Assembly: GCA_040954595.2 (NCBI GenBank)
Contig: CM082597.2
Location: 2,666,001 to 2,730,000 of the forward strand
Direction of reading: 5' to 3'
Source of the DNA: Balanoglossus misakiensis
Lineage: Eukaryota > Hemichordata
Length of the DNA: 64,000 nucleotides
Part shown: piece by piece, positions 12,864-24,715 of the stretch
Position numbering within the stretch: position 1 is the stretch's first letter
Layout: each line of letters starts with the position of its first letter
The notes under the pieces: generated by a model
Told to the model about the DNA's origin: nothing
Database searches by the model: none
What the model saw: only the letters and a program-made list of their open reading frames with translations
Position numbers and translations under genes: made by a program

Positions 12864-15536
12864 AGAAAAACATGATTACAATTTGCCACCATCTTGTTTA
12901 GGGGCTTATTCTAACCACCCATTTACTGGTTTTCACAATTTCTTTGTTTTAGTAAATGGAGACAAAATATATATTGTTTTTATCTGAAGATGACTAATCG
13001 GATTTCCGTCAGATCAAACTTAGGAAGCATGTACCTACTCTATGAAGTTTGTCGCAGAATTGGACGAACGCGGCTGTTGCTGACCGTTTTTAAATTTCAA
13101 ATGTAGCCAACTTATCGCCATGGTGGGAAAACTGATAAAACGTGGGAATCTGACGTATCAAAATTTCACTCCGGCCACTTATTTCGTGCAAGCTGACAGA
13201 AATCTCGACGAATTGTAATTGAATCTATTGTTTCATACTAAATGGGTTTTTGTTTAATTCATGAATGTTACACCAGCGATTAGGGAATTAACGACATGGT
13301 CCGGTCTGTGACGCCTTCAATTGACACATGCTCTAATCTTATGAATATGTAAATTCTGGCAGAGCGCATGCGTTCTGGGTTGTTGTTGCAATGGTGTTAA
13401 TTCTGAGAAGCCCATAATTGCCTCGCTCGCGGGCCAAATTGACGGAACGATATTTCGGTGATTACAGGAACGACCAAAACGGGCATATAAAAAAATCTAA
13501 AGAAGTTACACTTTGTCGGTCTACTCGTAAATAATCCAAATTTAATTTCGTTCTCATGAGACCGAAACAAATATTTTTATGACCGAAACTGTGACTATGT
13601 ATGTGTACGAAACGTGTATACTTATTGAGGGCCCACACCCAAACACTCAATTAAGAGTGGAGAGATTAGAAATTTCGTTCGGATCGTGACTGCTGGTGAC
13701 CTCCATGGAATCCCCACTACCCCCACCCCAATCAACAGGTTGTTTTCTCGTTCAGTAGACAAAATGAGACCGTGGACCGTGACGAAGACAGCGCTGTTAT
13801 TCAAAACTTTCGCCTTTTCTTTTTACGTTGGCGCATAATTTTAAATGTATTTAAACAATAAACATGTCGGCGTGATGTAAATGACAGTTAGAGAGAACGA
13901 CAGTAGGAACACGCAGAACAGCGGTGTTTAAACGACCGTTAATGTTGGAATTAAAAGCGGGTATATTTTATTGTCCGCCGCCATCCGCTGTACCGAAATG
14001 ATAGATTTGAGAATATGTACACATGCGTGTAGCGTGCCTTATGGCCAATAGATTGACAAATTACAAATTGTTTGTCTTTCACTGATCTGTCTAGTAGGGC
14101 GGGAATGTCGCGAAAAAAGAACACTTTCGTTGGTATTTCCTTACTTTACTCAGGGGAGAGATTAACATTATCCAACCCGAATATTTCAGAGTTAAACTCT
14201 AAATTCATCGTCCGGTCAAGCGAGAGTTTGTGATTGCTTGTAAATTGATTAGGACTACTCTGGTAATGTTTTTACAGAACAGCTAATCAAAATGACAACC
14301 TAATCAAGTTAATTAATTAAAATAAGCACTTCCAACAAGCAATGAATCATTCAATTCTTACTTTATCTTAGTCTTGCATACTCTCTCTCGTCATAAATTT
14401 TCTTTAAAATAAAGCAAATATCACGTGGAATTGCATTTTAACACCGCGGAAACAATTAAACGCAGTCAAAGGCTTGTAAAAATATACCGTAGCAAAATAA
14501 CCGGTCAAAGTGAATTGCAGTCAAAATGAACGAAACGTCAACTGTCACGGATAAATGTTCGCAAAGTTAAAAAATATGGTCGGATAATATCGCATGTCGT
14601 TTTTTCATGGCACGTTTGTCGTAAATTCAGACGGCCATACTTACTCTTCAACGGCAGTCCCGGGAACGTTGTGTCTCTGTAGTTGTGCTGTTCCAGCGAG
14701 CGAGCAACTCAAAACATTGATTCAAGGTCTCCAGCGACGTACAGATGTAGTTTGCACGTTCAGGCGGTCAATCAGTCCAGGCACTGATCTGCCTTTTAAC
14801 ACCACTCTACCGGTTTTTATAACAAACTGGGACCCATCTCACTCACACGTGTTACCATACTCGACAAGCTTGGGCGATTTCAGGAACGACCAGCTGACGG
14901 CACCTTTTGAATACATTACAAAAAAACATACTCAAAGTGGGAGGGGACGGACATTGACAATTAAAAAGTGGCCGAAACGGTATTTAAAATAACTAAATAA
15001 TATCGCAAAATAAAAGAAACTCGGAAAGTTGAAAGCGGGACTATGTTTGACGCCACGAAATTAGTCTGTGAACCGAATTTTGAAGAGGCTAGCACCGGCT
15101 GTGTAAAATTCATTATTGTGTTATCTGGTGAGATACCGGTTAACGGGCGTGTCGAGGTGAGAATCGGTTTGTATCGAGGGGCGTAGATAGATAATGTCGA
15201 TGATAAATTTTCCCAAGAACTTTAAACATGTGTTAATGTCTTCTGACGAGTTGAGATTTAAAGTGTGGGAAAGTTTGAGATTTATGAGGAGATGTAACAC
15301 ATTTTCTATGAATTATGCAGAAATAGCGACATTATGATAATTACGATTTTTGATTACATTTACGCTGTTTTGAAAACTTCATTATTAGCGAAACGTCAGT
15401 TCAGCTCTGTGAGTAAAAATTAACACCTTTTTCCAGTTCGTACTGTATCGTGGTTCTTCTTACAAATTTCAAAACTCTGAGACATGCACAGAAAATCAAG
15501 TGTAAGACGCCTTGAGCAGAAATGATCTATAGTGTA
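12864..15536. other. Non-coding DNA upstream of the zinc-finger gene
   Basis: This stretch probably contains the promoter and 5' non-coding exon(s) of the minus-strand zinc-finger gene, but I could not place a donor or transcription start with confidence. A 132-codon plus-strand frame at 14594-14992 has no recognisable domain and is treated as chance. Confidence 0.4.
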
Positions 15537-15620
15537 CTACAAAGTAACAACCACATTGTTTGCAATGGTGTACAGTGTAACAGTTACACTTTGCGCCTAC
15601 TTTGACTTGTTACTTTGTAG
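15537..15620. repeat. Small hairpin element with 14-bp terminal inverted repeats
   Basis: CTACAAAGTAACAA at 15537-15550 is the exact reverse complement of TTGTTACTTTGTAG at 15607-15620. Between them lies a second palindrome, AGTGTAAC-A-GTTACACT (15574-15590). The 84-bp unit could fold into a hairpin or cruciform. Parts of it (TTGTTACTTTGTA, the ACTGTAC and CAACCACATTGTTTGCA words) recur, mostly inverted, in the minisatellite at 19.3 kb. This points to a MITE-like dispersed family. No clear target-site duplication is visible. Confidence 0.6.
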
Positions 15621-18600
15621 GCGCTGCCTACATTGTCAGACATCGCAACGTTCAGCGAGTACATTGTATCGACTACAGTGGCGCCCTCTTGTCTCATGTT
15701 ACGTGACTATACCCAACATTTGTAAATTCTCTGCTGCAAGCATATAATATAATAAGTTTTTTCTAAAATTTTATTCTTAAATTATGATTTAAAACAATAT
15801 TTATCTATTTGTACCCTACTACATGTATAAACAAAAGAAAGAATCGTCGGTGATGACCCGCCAAAAAGGCGCCAACCAGTTGCATGCAATGGCTGAGGCG
15901 GGAAAGAGACCACCGTTAAATTTTTAATACTTGCCATTTAAATGTTGACAAATATTTAAAAACCAGTGACGAAATAAATTTGATGGTTGGTCGGCCTGAT
16001 TATAGATTAAATGTTTTTATGTGTGTTTGGGCGAGACTTTAATTTCATTGGAATATCACTACATTTATTTATTTGTCGTGCCGGTAAACGTTGACTGTCA
16101 CACGAAATAAAAAAAAATTAAACATGATAAAAAAATTAATCCTGATCGAGTTTCCCCCATTTTTCAGAATAGAGTCTGCAGATACAGACACTTTAGCAAT
16201 AATTTAGTCTAAAAATACACTTGGAAAAATAAAATAAAGGAAGAATTACTGCTAACAAAAATAGGCGCGAATTAGATGTAGTCAGAAAGTTGACATCAGA
16301 CAAAATGTCAGACGACAGCTTGCGAATAATTTTAAAGTTTCAATTTGAAACGACCATTTTCCCATGGACTGAGTACGCATCAGTCTGGCCATCATTAGAT
16401 AACAATTAGTGTCACCCTCTTATTATCATTTGTTAAAAATGAGACACCACTTCACGAGCTCCACACATCAATTAGTAAAACAAAGCTGACAATCTGGGGC
16501 AATTGTTAAGGAGTTCGCCCCCGCGCAACAATACATTATCCCGGCGTCGACGTCACACTGTCCATTTTTACCATATTGACTAAGTGACGCGCACTGTTTT
16601 ATCGTCAGCTGTGCGCCACATTTCGCCCGTCAGCTTTTTAGATAAATCTCATTTCTGACACATTGTGACGTTTCCATGATTTCTCATTTTGAATTTTGAA
16701 AAGGATTAGATCTTTGACAACTCAAATTACAAAACTAAAAATACAATGTTTATCCAATAGGACTTCGCTGTCTCGTTACATGTTTGCCATAAAATATCTG
16801 GACCAAAGTTTCCTGATTTCTCGCTGGATACATTGTAGCTTTCCGCCAATTGTATCCGAGAAAAAAAGTGGCGATTTTTATGTGCTGTTGGAAACAGCAA
16901 AACACATAGACACAATAAACCGCGGTGGAGCGATCTTTTGTCAGAATTCCATAATTAACCTTGACTGCTACTTTAATCATAGACAGTAGAGCGAGACTGG
17001 CTGAGTTTCAATTTTACTTTTGTGGAAGTGTTATTGGTTTTTGTTGTCGTTTCGGATTAAATTTTAATTATTTGGACTTAATTACCGTGGATTAGTCAAC
17101 CCCTGGGGGAGTTCCTATAGAAAAAGTCGCACAGCAGACCCATTGCCTAGCGGGTAAATTGCCACTTTTTAGTATTTTGTAAAAAAAGAAAAAAAAAACA
17201 TTTTGAAGTTTGACTCGATTTCACTCGTGGCAAATCTAAATGGTATTATTTAAATCATCTATATACTATCATTGTATCGTTTTATTGTTGTGTCGTGAAT
17301 TATTGCCGAGTTGGTTTTCAGATTATCGTCACCTGCTGTATGGCGGGAATAATAATGAAGTTGTGGTTGATATGAAACCAAATGCTGATGAAAATGCGAA
17401 AAATGAAACACGGGGAATTCTGGGATAGGGAATTTGGGGGGGGGGGGGTAGAGGAGGATAGGTGTTCCATCGGTGGCGGTTGAGATGGGTTTGTCATAGA
17501 TTTGTTCACCGCGGGGGCGTCAGTTTTATTGTTTATGAGTGTCAGTGTGTACTGGAAAAATAAAGGAGGAGGGAGGGAAAGATAGAAAGAGGGAGAGGGG
17601 CAGACGAGAGAGAGAGAGGCAGACAGACAGGTAGCCGGGTTGGCGGATTTGCAACCGATGTGATTAGGCTAAAACATGCACAAGACTGCTTCGAAGCACC
17701 GCCACTTCACAGAATGTACTAGTACATGTATGTGCATGGCTACTTCGAATTCGGAATTGTATGGGAGTGGCAGCGACCATGGCAGCAAATGAACCAAACA
17801 TAGGCCCTTTCCACATTCATCGTTTAATAATGAAATTACAGCTATTTAGTTCACCCAGTTAGACATGAGAAGATGAGAGAACACAACGTGTTATGATCCG
17901 CTTTGACATTCTGAATAGACGCGGGTTCGTAGATTCCACTGTCATTGGCAGGCTGTGGCCTCAGTGGTCTTCACCCGGTGAATAAACCGTTAAGAGCAGA
18001 GCAATAGGCGGCGACAACACTCAAAACCACCGACTGACGGGTGCGGGGGGATAAAGCAAAACGCGATTATCTCTCCACAAAAAATATTATTATCCCTGAA
18101 ACACCGCGAGATGCGGAGTTCACCCAAAACAAAGAGAAAACGGTGGACTTTTGGCTGTCAGCTGTCGGTAGATTTGTGAAATCGGATGACAAAACGGAGC
18201 TGGCGGCGAGGTAATCCCTGTTTATAACATGACCAGATAATGGCTGTCCTACCTGCGCATCCCTTTGTGATCGGGAGTATCCGAGTAAATATGATATATT
18301 GTGTTATTATTGTGATTGTCAGCAGCCGGTAAGAGTTTTTGTTGGACTCTCCGGGGAAGAACATTCAAATATGTTGAAATGTTTGTGTTTGTTCCAAAAT
18401 GCAATTTAGACTGTTAGATACAATTAAGGCAAAATTACTCTTAACGGTCGAATGCATTTTCTGGATCTTTGGAATTGCAGAGTTCAATGTCCATTTCTTC
18501 CCTATAAACTTTGGAAGTCTTTGTTTAAATCATTATCGGGGTTAAAAGCGATAATTTCGAGAAGCAGTCTGTTTTCTGTTTGATCTAATAAGCAAAGTTT

Positions 18601-19331
18601 TCCTTCGAGGGAAAGATGCTGAAATGTCCAAGAACGTTCAGAAAACTGGCCACGTAGATATTTTGCGGTTCGAATAGATATAAAAAGATTTAGAAAATAT
18701 TATTTATACTTAACAAGTACTTAGTGAAAAAATATGGAGACAACAGCAGCTCCAAATTACTAGCAACGTGTGTAAGAACCTTGGCACTCTAGACCATATA
18801 TAACGCCAATATATCACACTGGTCGCACGCTTTGTCGGAGGAGTGTTCACAACACATTGTATTGTGGCCAATGCGATTTGTTTTGCTTACTGACGCAACA
18901 GAGGGGGGAGATGAGGGGGACGTACACCGGCCATTCTCTTCTTCCCTGTGTGTTAAATTTAGGACAGACGAGCGAGTCAACAGGCGATTTATAAAACTGA
19001 CCAGACGAGTTTGTGTGCGAAAATGTGAGGGTACATCAATCCGTTTAACCGCAGTGGTTTGGTCAAAATCAGTCGTTTTCCACAAAAAGTTGGACCTTCT
19101 TACAGGGAACTGGGCGGATAAGAAGTTTTAAAATAAAACACGTCAAATGCCAGCTGCGTTGCCGCCTGCAAGGCCGGTACAAAATTTAACGCACTTTGAC
19201 TAGTTGACACTGAGACTCAAATCAAAGGGTCGGTGTCGCCCCGTCTGCGGGTGTGGGTCTCGTACGACACAGTTGCTACCAAGTAAAAATAGATGCAAAC
19301 TGCTACAATGTACATCACTGAAAACAGTATT
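15621..19331. other. Non-coding DNA
   Basis: No recognisable exon. A run of 13 G lies at 17436-17448, next to a GA-rich tract listed separately. The open frames in this stretch (60-99 codons) lack domains. Confidence 0.5.
17559..17634. repeat. GA-rich purine tract
   Basis: An imperfect GGAGG/GAGAGA/CAGACAGA run on the plus strand. It is low-complexity sequence only. Confidence 0.85.
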
Positions 19332-19455
19332 GTTGTTACTTTGTATTACACTGTACTTCTGTGCAAACAATGTGGTTAGTTTGTATTACACTGTACATCC
19401 TTGCTAACAATGTGGTTGTTACATTGTATTACACTGTACATCATTGTAAACAAAC
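19332..19455. repeat. Three-copy 40-43 bp minisatellite related to the 15.5-kb hairpin
   Basis: The word TTGTATTACACTGTAC starts at 19341, 19381 and 19424, each followed by an (A)CAATGTGGTT- or ATTGTAAAC-type segment. Periods are 40 and 43 bp. The leading TTGTTACTTTGTA is the same as the terminal repeat of the hairpin element at 15537-15620. The internal words match that element in inverted orientation. This looks like partial tandem duplication of the same mobile or hairpin family. Confidence 0.7.
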
Positions 19456-20643
19456 GGTATCGGTAGACTTTAGGCAGAGAAATACTTCGCAAATTTTTCT
19501 TAGAGCTAAGTCATCTTTCAACAACCCCGTTGCCGTCACAGTCATGTTTCTATGGCAACCATTGCGTAGGTTTTGGTATGGACCTATAAAAAACTCAAAA
19601 ATAGAGTTTTATTCTTAAATCGGTACGCAAATCACCCACTTCTAACTCAACAAACTGGTATCCCTCGTTTGTATTGAGCACAGCCTGCGTCGATAAAATG
19701 GGTGTTACCAAGGCCGGCAAACAAACCATTATAGCGGCACGCTTCACTAAAACAACCAATTCTGTGTACATATCTGGTAGCTCTTTCTATTACCAACAAA
19801 AGTAAACCTACAAATTCATCCGTCACCAGGGTATGGCTTTAACTGTGTGGAATTTCTAGAGCAAGGTGAATTTGGAACTCCTTTTCTATGACATTTAAAT
19901 ATTTGTGTAACTTTACGAGTCCAGGCTTAGAGAACAGCGAAAAATTTTATGTGCCAATTTCTCGTGCGCCAACCGGGTAACATCTGATAAACTAACATTT
20001 GGCGCCTAAAATGTAGCCGCATTTTTGTGTGTATTCCCATCAGAGATGATTTTATTGAAAAATATTTTAGACCAATCTGGTCACAAATATGAAAAAAGAC
20101 ATAATCATCAATCAACAGTGTTTTCTGCAATGCTGCGTAACGCCATTTAATGTAACGGCGGGGCTGTACACGTCACGAGCGTTACGGGATAAAGAGCCCC
20201 CATCGAGCACATGACAAGGCGACCGAAAAAAATAAAATTGATACTAAAATATAAAACAGTGATAAATTACTACACAAAACAGGATTAAGGGGCCCATACA
20301 ATCCAAAATGGCGATTTTTGCCGATTTTTATTATTTTACACTTTCTACGTTGTCTTAGATGAGAAATGCCGCTTATGGAAATATCGCACAAGGTAACGTT
20401 ACATGCATTACCCATTTAATAAAGTCATTAGGAAGTGTTATCGATTTTTTTATTTATTGGAAAGCAAGTTTGCAGTTTATTAAATTTCCTATGGACGCAA
20501 TACAAAGTCCGAAACTAGTCATATCGCCCTCTATCGACAACTGCGAAGGTTTACTACTAATAAAAACAACGTTGTTTATAACGGTGTATGACTTCGATAC
20601 ACGATAAAATTTGAAGAAAAAACACGACATTAATAACTTGACC
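19456..20643. other. Non-coding DNA downstream of the TRIM gene
   Basis: No exon or structured RNA recognised. The 13-mer ATATCGCCCTCTA near 20520 recurs in inverted orientation near 62655 and may be a fragment of a dispersed repeat. Confidence 0.45.
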
Positions 20644-20649
20644 TTTATT
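20644..20649 (-). terminator. Candidate polyadenylation signal of the TRIM-NHL gene
   Basis: TTTATT on plus is AATAAA on the minus strand, about 70 nt downstream of the stop codon of the TRIM-NHL gene. It would give a very short 3' UTR. Confidence 0.5.
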
Positions 20650-20718
20650 ATTTGTCCAATGCGTCGCCAGACAATGATGACGCCCGACAGTCTAGGATTG
20701 CGACTCGTTCCCACGCAA

Positions 20719-22782
20719 TCATCTTTGCAGTGTGACAACTTTGACGACATTGTTGCAACCTTCACTGATAGCCAGGCATGCAGGCTTTGTTCTCCTGACC
20801 GCGACGTAGAATGGAACGATGTCGCCTTCTTGGACGACTGTCTCCAGAAATTTCCCGCGCTTGTCGAACTTCACAACTTTGGCGGCGTCATCGCAGACGT
20901 ACACGTTGTCGTCCCGATCCACTCCGATCCCACCTGGCCCGCTCAAATAATTGTCGCCAAACGAGGAAACGTAGTGTCCGTCCGTGTTCAGAATCTGGAT
21001 TCGATTGTTGTCGCCATCGGAGACGAGAATCTGGTTGTGACTGGTTACTGCCAGCGAGGACGGACAGTCGAACTCCCCGGGGCCGCTGCCACTTTTCCCG
21101 TACGTCGCTACGTGTCGCCCGTCAAGCGTGTACTTTCTGAGGCAGTGGCCGGTCTTCTGCAAGTCGCTAACGACGACGAACCCGTCTCGTGTCAGCACGA
21201 CACCGTCTGGTTTGAGGCGCTCGTCTTGGCCGAAGGTCCTCAGCAGGTGGCTGTCCTCGTCGCAGACGACAATCTGACCGTTGCCGATGTCCGTGACATA
21301 ATAAATGCCGTCATCGGACACAGCCACATTGGAGGGCTCGAAGGGGCGGGAAAATATGTCGAACGTCAAGACTTTTCGACACTTCCCGTGCCAGTTCATG
21401 ATCTGGACGCGGTGGTTGTCCATGTCTGCAACTACCAGTTCGTCTTTCTGGTTCACAGTCAGCCCGTTTGGAAAGGTGAATTCTCCCCTTCCTTTCCCGC
21501 TCTCGCCGAGTACCCTGACAGTTCCGCCCACTGAGTACATCTCGCCTGCTTCTTGAAAGCTCTCGAATTCTTCACTTTCAATCTTCTTACCTTTGGTGCT
21601 GAGGTCAGCATCGAGTCTCGCACATTCAGAACCGTAGATCTCGCTTGGTCCTGAGTCCGGCTGTGCGCCCCCATCGCCAGCTTCCTCACGAGCAGACGAT
21701 TCAGAAGTTGTCAGCAGGATTTCGCCAAGTCTCTGTTCGACGAATTCCAAATTTGGTACGAAACTCACGGTGGGGATTTCATCAGTGAAAATGCACGTCT
21801 TCGTCAGCAGGTAATTGACGTGCCGATGTACCGCCTTGTTGGTCGACAGACCACAATGTAGTCCGGCTGACTGCACGACGCCCTCCGTCAACTTCAGTGC
21901 ACTGGTCAGCGACCGACTGTCATCTTCGAGGATTTCAAGCTGTGATTTGATCGCAAGCTGCCGTTGTTTGACGACACTTTCCAGCTCGCCTTTTAACTCT
22001 CCCTGCTTCTTGAAAACATCCTCAATGATTCGCTGCGTGTGCTGCTCAATCTGGGACTCGACGTCACCCCTGACAGATTCCAAGTCCTGGAACGTTTTAT
22101 TCAAACCTTCCCTCCGAGCGACAACTTTCTGCTGCGCTTGCTCCAGTTCTCGCGCCAGGAATTTCAAGAGATTCTGGTCAGCTTCGGCCACCTGTGAGAC
22201 ACTTTTGTGCGCATGCTCACGATGCTTCCCAGCTGTACATGTTCTACATATAGGAATCTCACACGTGGTGCAGTAAGCTATCACAGGGTTTTCCATGTGG
22301 TTTGGGCAGTACAAGTAACTCGCCGCTTTCGAGTCTTTTGTTCGACTTGTCTGCCCTTTTTGTCCCTCCAAGTCGACGACCCGGTGACCTTTATACTCTG
22401 CCCAGTTTACGTGCGTCGTTGCACAATGCTTGCACAGAACATGGCGACACTCCTGGCATAGGGAGGCCGCCTCGTTGACATGACAACCGTCGCAGGGACG
22501 GCTTCGAACGTCCGACAGCGTTTCGACATACTCGATCAGTTCCGCCAGTTGGTAGTTCGTCTGTAACGCTGTCACGCCACCCGACGGAAGCAAACAACGC
22601 AACCTGCAGTTGGGACAGGTCAATTTACCGTCGTTTTTCTTCACCCAACATGCCAGACACCCCTCGCAGAAACTGTGCAGGCAGGGCAGTACCTTCGGTG
22701 TCCTGTACACCTCGGAACAGATTGCGCATGACAGCAGCCCGTCCTTCATGTGCTGTTTCACTTCTGACACATTCGACGCCAT
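20719..22782 (-). CDS. TRIM-NHL protein, probable RING E3 ubiquitin ligase
   Basis: An intact, intronless 687-residue frame. A C3HC4 RING uses C19, C22, C34, H36, C39, C42, C56 and C59. B-box 1 spans about 97-133 (C97, C100, C109, C112, C117, C120, H124, H133). B-box 2 spans about 159-192 (C159, H162, C171, C174, C179, C182, H187, H190). A helical coiled-coil region follows (about 195-300), then an acidic, low-complexity linker (about 358-415) and NHL beta-propeller repeats (about 420-685; clearest at 430-466 and 564-600). The RING is expected to recruit an E2 enzyme and the NHL propeller to bind RNA or protein. There is no filamin-type Ig domain between coiled coil and NHL, unlike TRIM2/3/71, so the layout is closer to TRIM32-like or invertebrate TRIM56-like proteins. 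The start ATG has A at -3 and G at +4. Orthology is not assigned. Confidence 0.93.
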   Translation of the reverse strand: MASNVSEVKQHMKDGLLSCAICSEVYRTPKVLPCLHSFCEGCLACWVKKNDGKLTCPNCRLRCLLPSGGVTALQTNYQLAELIEYVETLSDVRSRPCDGCHVNEAASLCQECRHVLCKHCATTHVNWAEYKGHRVVDLEGQKGQTSRTKDSKAASYLYCPNHMENPVIAYCTTCEIPICRTCTAGKHREHAHKSVSQVAEADQNLLKFLARELEQAQQKVVARREGLNKTFQDLESVRGDVESQIEQHTQRIIEDVFKKQGELKGELESVVKQRQLAIKSQLEILEDDSRSLTSALKLTEGVVQSAGLHCGLSTNKAVHRHVNYLLTKTCIFTDEIPTVSFVPNLEFVEQRLGEILLTTSESSAREEAGDGGAQPDSGPSEIYGSECARLDADLSTKGKKIESEEFESFQEAGEMYSVGGTVRVLGESGKGRGEFTFPNGLTVNQKDELVVADMDNHRVQIMNWHGKCRKVLTFDIFSRPFEPSNVAVSDDGIYYVTDIGNGQIVVCDEDSHLLRTFGQDERLKPDGVVLTRDGFVVVSDLQKTGHCLRKYTLDGRHVATYGKSGSGPGEFDCPSSLAVTSHNQILVSDGDNNRIQILNTDGHYVSSFGDNYLSGPGGIGVDRDDNVYVCDDAAKVVKFDKRGKFLETVVQEGDIVPFYVAVRRTKPACLAISEGCNNVVKVVTLQR

Positions 22783-22873
22783 CTTGTCTTCCCTTCCCTC
22801 GGCAATAAATGTTCTACCTGTGGCCAGGTAGCTGACCCTACTGAACCCAGGCTATTCAAAAGTGAAGCACCGG

Positions 22874-22881
22874 TGACGTCA
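22874..22881. promoter_or_regulatory. CRE in the proximal promoter of the TRIM gene
   Basis: A perfect TGACGTCA palindrome lies about 92 bp upstream of the TRIM-NHL start codon. This is a typical position for a functional CREB/ATF site in a TATA-less promoter. Function is inferred from motif and position only. Confidence 0.45.
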
Positions 22882-24673
22882 TTCTTGAACAAACGATAAG
22901 AACACTCAACAAATACCAGCAGTTAATCATGACTCCATGATGGACCAAACAACCTGAACCGCCTGCGGTAGCTTTTTACTTTTTAACTTTTTAGGCTAAT
23001 ATAAGTCACGGTCCCTCCACTGTTTATAAGTTATTTCTCTGGACGTTCTCATAAGTTGGTTTTACCGTGTTCAATATTTGCGCTTAGTTCCTGTTCAAAG
23101 GCTGTCGACTATTCCCAAAGTTTGGGCGGGTTCACAATGTGCACTGTTGATAATATTTAAATCAGGTCACCGCGCTGTACTCTAGTATACTAAACACCTC
23201 CATATAAGCAATATATCTCTCTCTGCCACCGGTCACCACAGAAGATAAGAATGAGATAGGCCATTTTCTCGACATATTCGTCCTTACGCACACTTCTACC
23301 TTGAAGAGTGCATGCTTGCCAAACGGGACTCCTAAAAAAACTTCAACCCGAGCTTGGTGGCGCCCTGCAGTTGCCACACATAGGGGCGCGATCGCTTGTT
23401 CGATCGGATACACTCGAAACCCTACGAGAAAAACTCCGACGTACATAGTCCACCAAAGTGATGACGAACTACGATCGGCAAGCTGCCGAGATGTGGTTGG
23501 CGAATGGCCGGCGGCCAAATGCATTAGAGCGCCTAAATGGTACTGATTGTACCCGAGATCACCCCGCCGAGAGTTTACAATCTGCTCGTATTATTACATC
23601 TCTCCGCCAAAATTTGGCTATCGTACGGTTCTGTGGCGTTGGGTTTTAGTGCGTTCGCGGACTTGTTACTTGCCGTGGTTGTTTTCAAGCGATGCTTCTC
23701 TTTGCAAAAGCTGTTCGATTTGTTATGATAGTCGAGTAGGCAGGGGTTTTACAAAAAGGAAAATAAAATTATATGGGCCGTCTGTTGTTGTGTTAACTAT
23801 AATTTGCCCCCTAACGTTTACAGTGTAATAATAGTGGCACTTCTCGACATTACGCTATACTCGATGCTTGTTAGAGTCATTCCTTTAAACCGTATATGAC
23901 AACATGACAAACTTTCATTCGCTTACATTTCACCAATTCTTGCATGTGTTACGCGGTCGATTGATTTAAACCAAACGACGGCATTTGTTGTTCGCTAAAG
24001 TTCAATTCCATTTTCCTATATCTATCTGGCACGTGTCTACTACGTTTGTGTGTGCCGTAGCATATGTCAGTAACTGCTCCGAAGATGAGTTTTAAGTGCC
24101 TAGTAATAATCTGTAAAACTTTGACACATTTTTAATGTCCTCTCTATATCTCTCGTGTACATAATGACGATAGTAACAAAACAACAACAATAACTTAAAA
24201 TAACTGAGTCAGACGAACAATTCTGTATTTTGTGTTTGGCGGGAAACTGAGGCAGTGGACGACAGATAAGTACAAAGATAGAAGACATCGGAGTAAAAGT
24301 AGTGACAGATTGCCAGTCACAATGGACACATCGTTTTCCTTTTTGGCGGCATCTGATTAGGGCCCCCTAGGCAATTGAGTTTGCTCATTATCCTATAATG
24401 TTTTAACCTTTGATACATCTACTCATTTTTCATCGAAATGTTACAGTCTGTCGACGAAATTCTTTGCGCGCCCCGGTATCAAAGTAAGCGACTCTGTGAT
24501 CTGTCAAACTATCCATCGCGCGCAAACCAGCGTCAAATAAGTTGATATGTAACATTTTGGGCTGTGATTGTCGAGTCGACTTGTGAATTCTGATCCCAAA
24601 ACTGATATATGTTACGGCAGTCTGAGCAAAGTCTTTGTGCATGTCGAAAAGTGGTAACGAACCTTTTTGAGGC
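22882..24673. other. Non-coding DNA upstream of the TRIM gene
   Basis: No recognisable exon. Short overlapping frames near 23.2-23.8 kb on both strands have no domain and mutually exclude one another. Confidence 0.45.
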
Positions 24674-24675
24674 GA

Positions 24676-24714
<39 letters not shown>

Positions 24715-24715
24715 A
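24674..24715. repeat. (AATA)n tetranucleotide repeat
   Basis: About ten near-perfect AATA units. The minus strand reads as a Phe/Ile/Tyr/Leu repeat, an artefact. Confidence 0.95.

Noticed and set aside
14594-14992. 132-codon frame
   Set aside because: No recognisable domain, biased composition or splice context; likely chance.
20611-21534. 307-codon plus-strand frame
   Set aside because: It is antisense to the NHL part of the TRIM gene and has no independent support.
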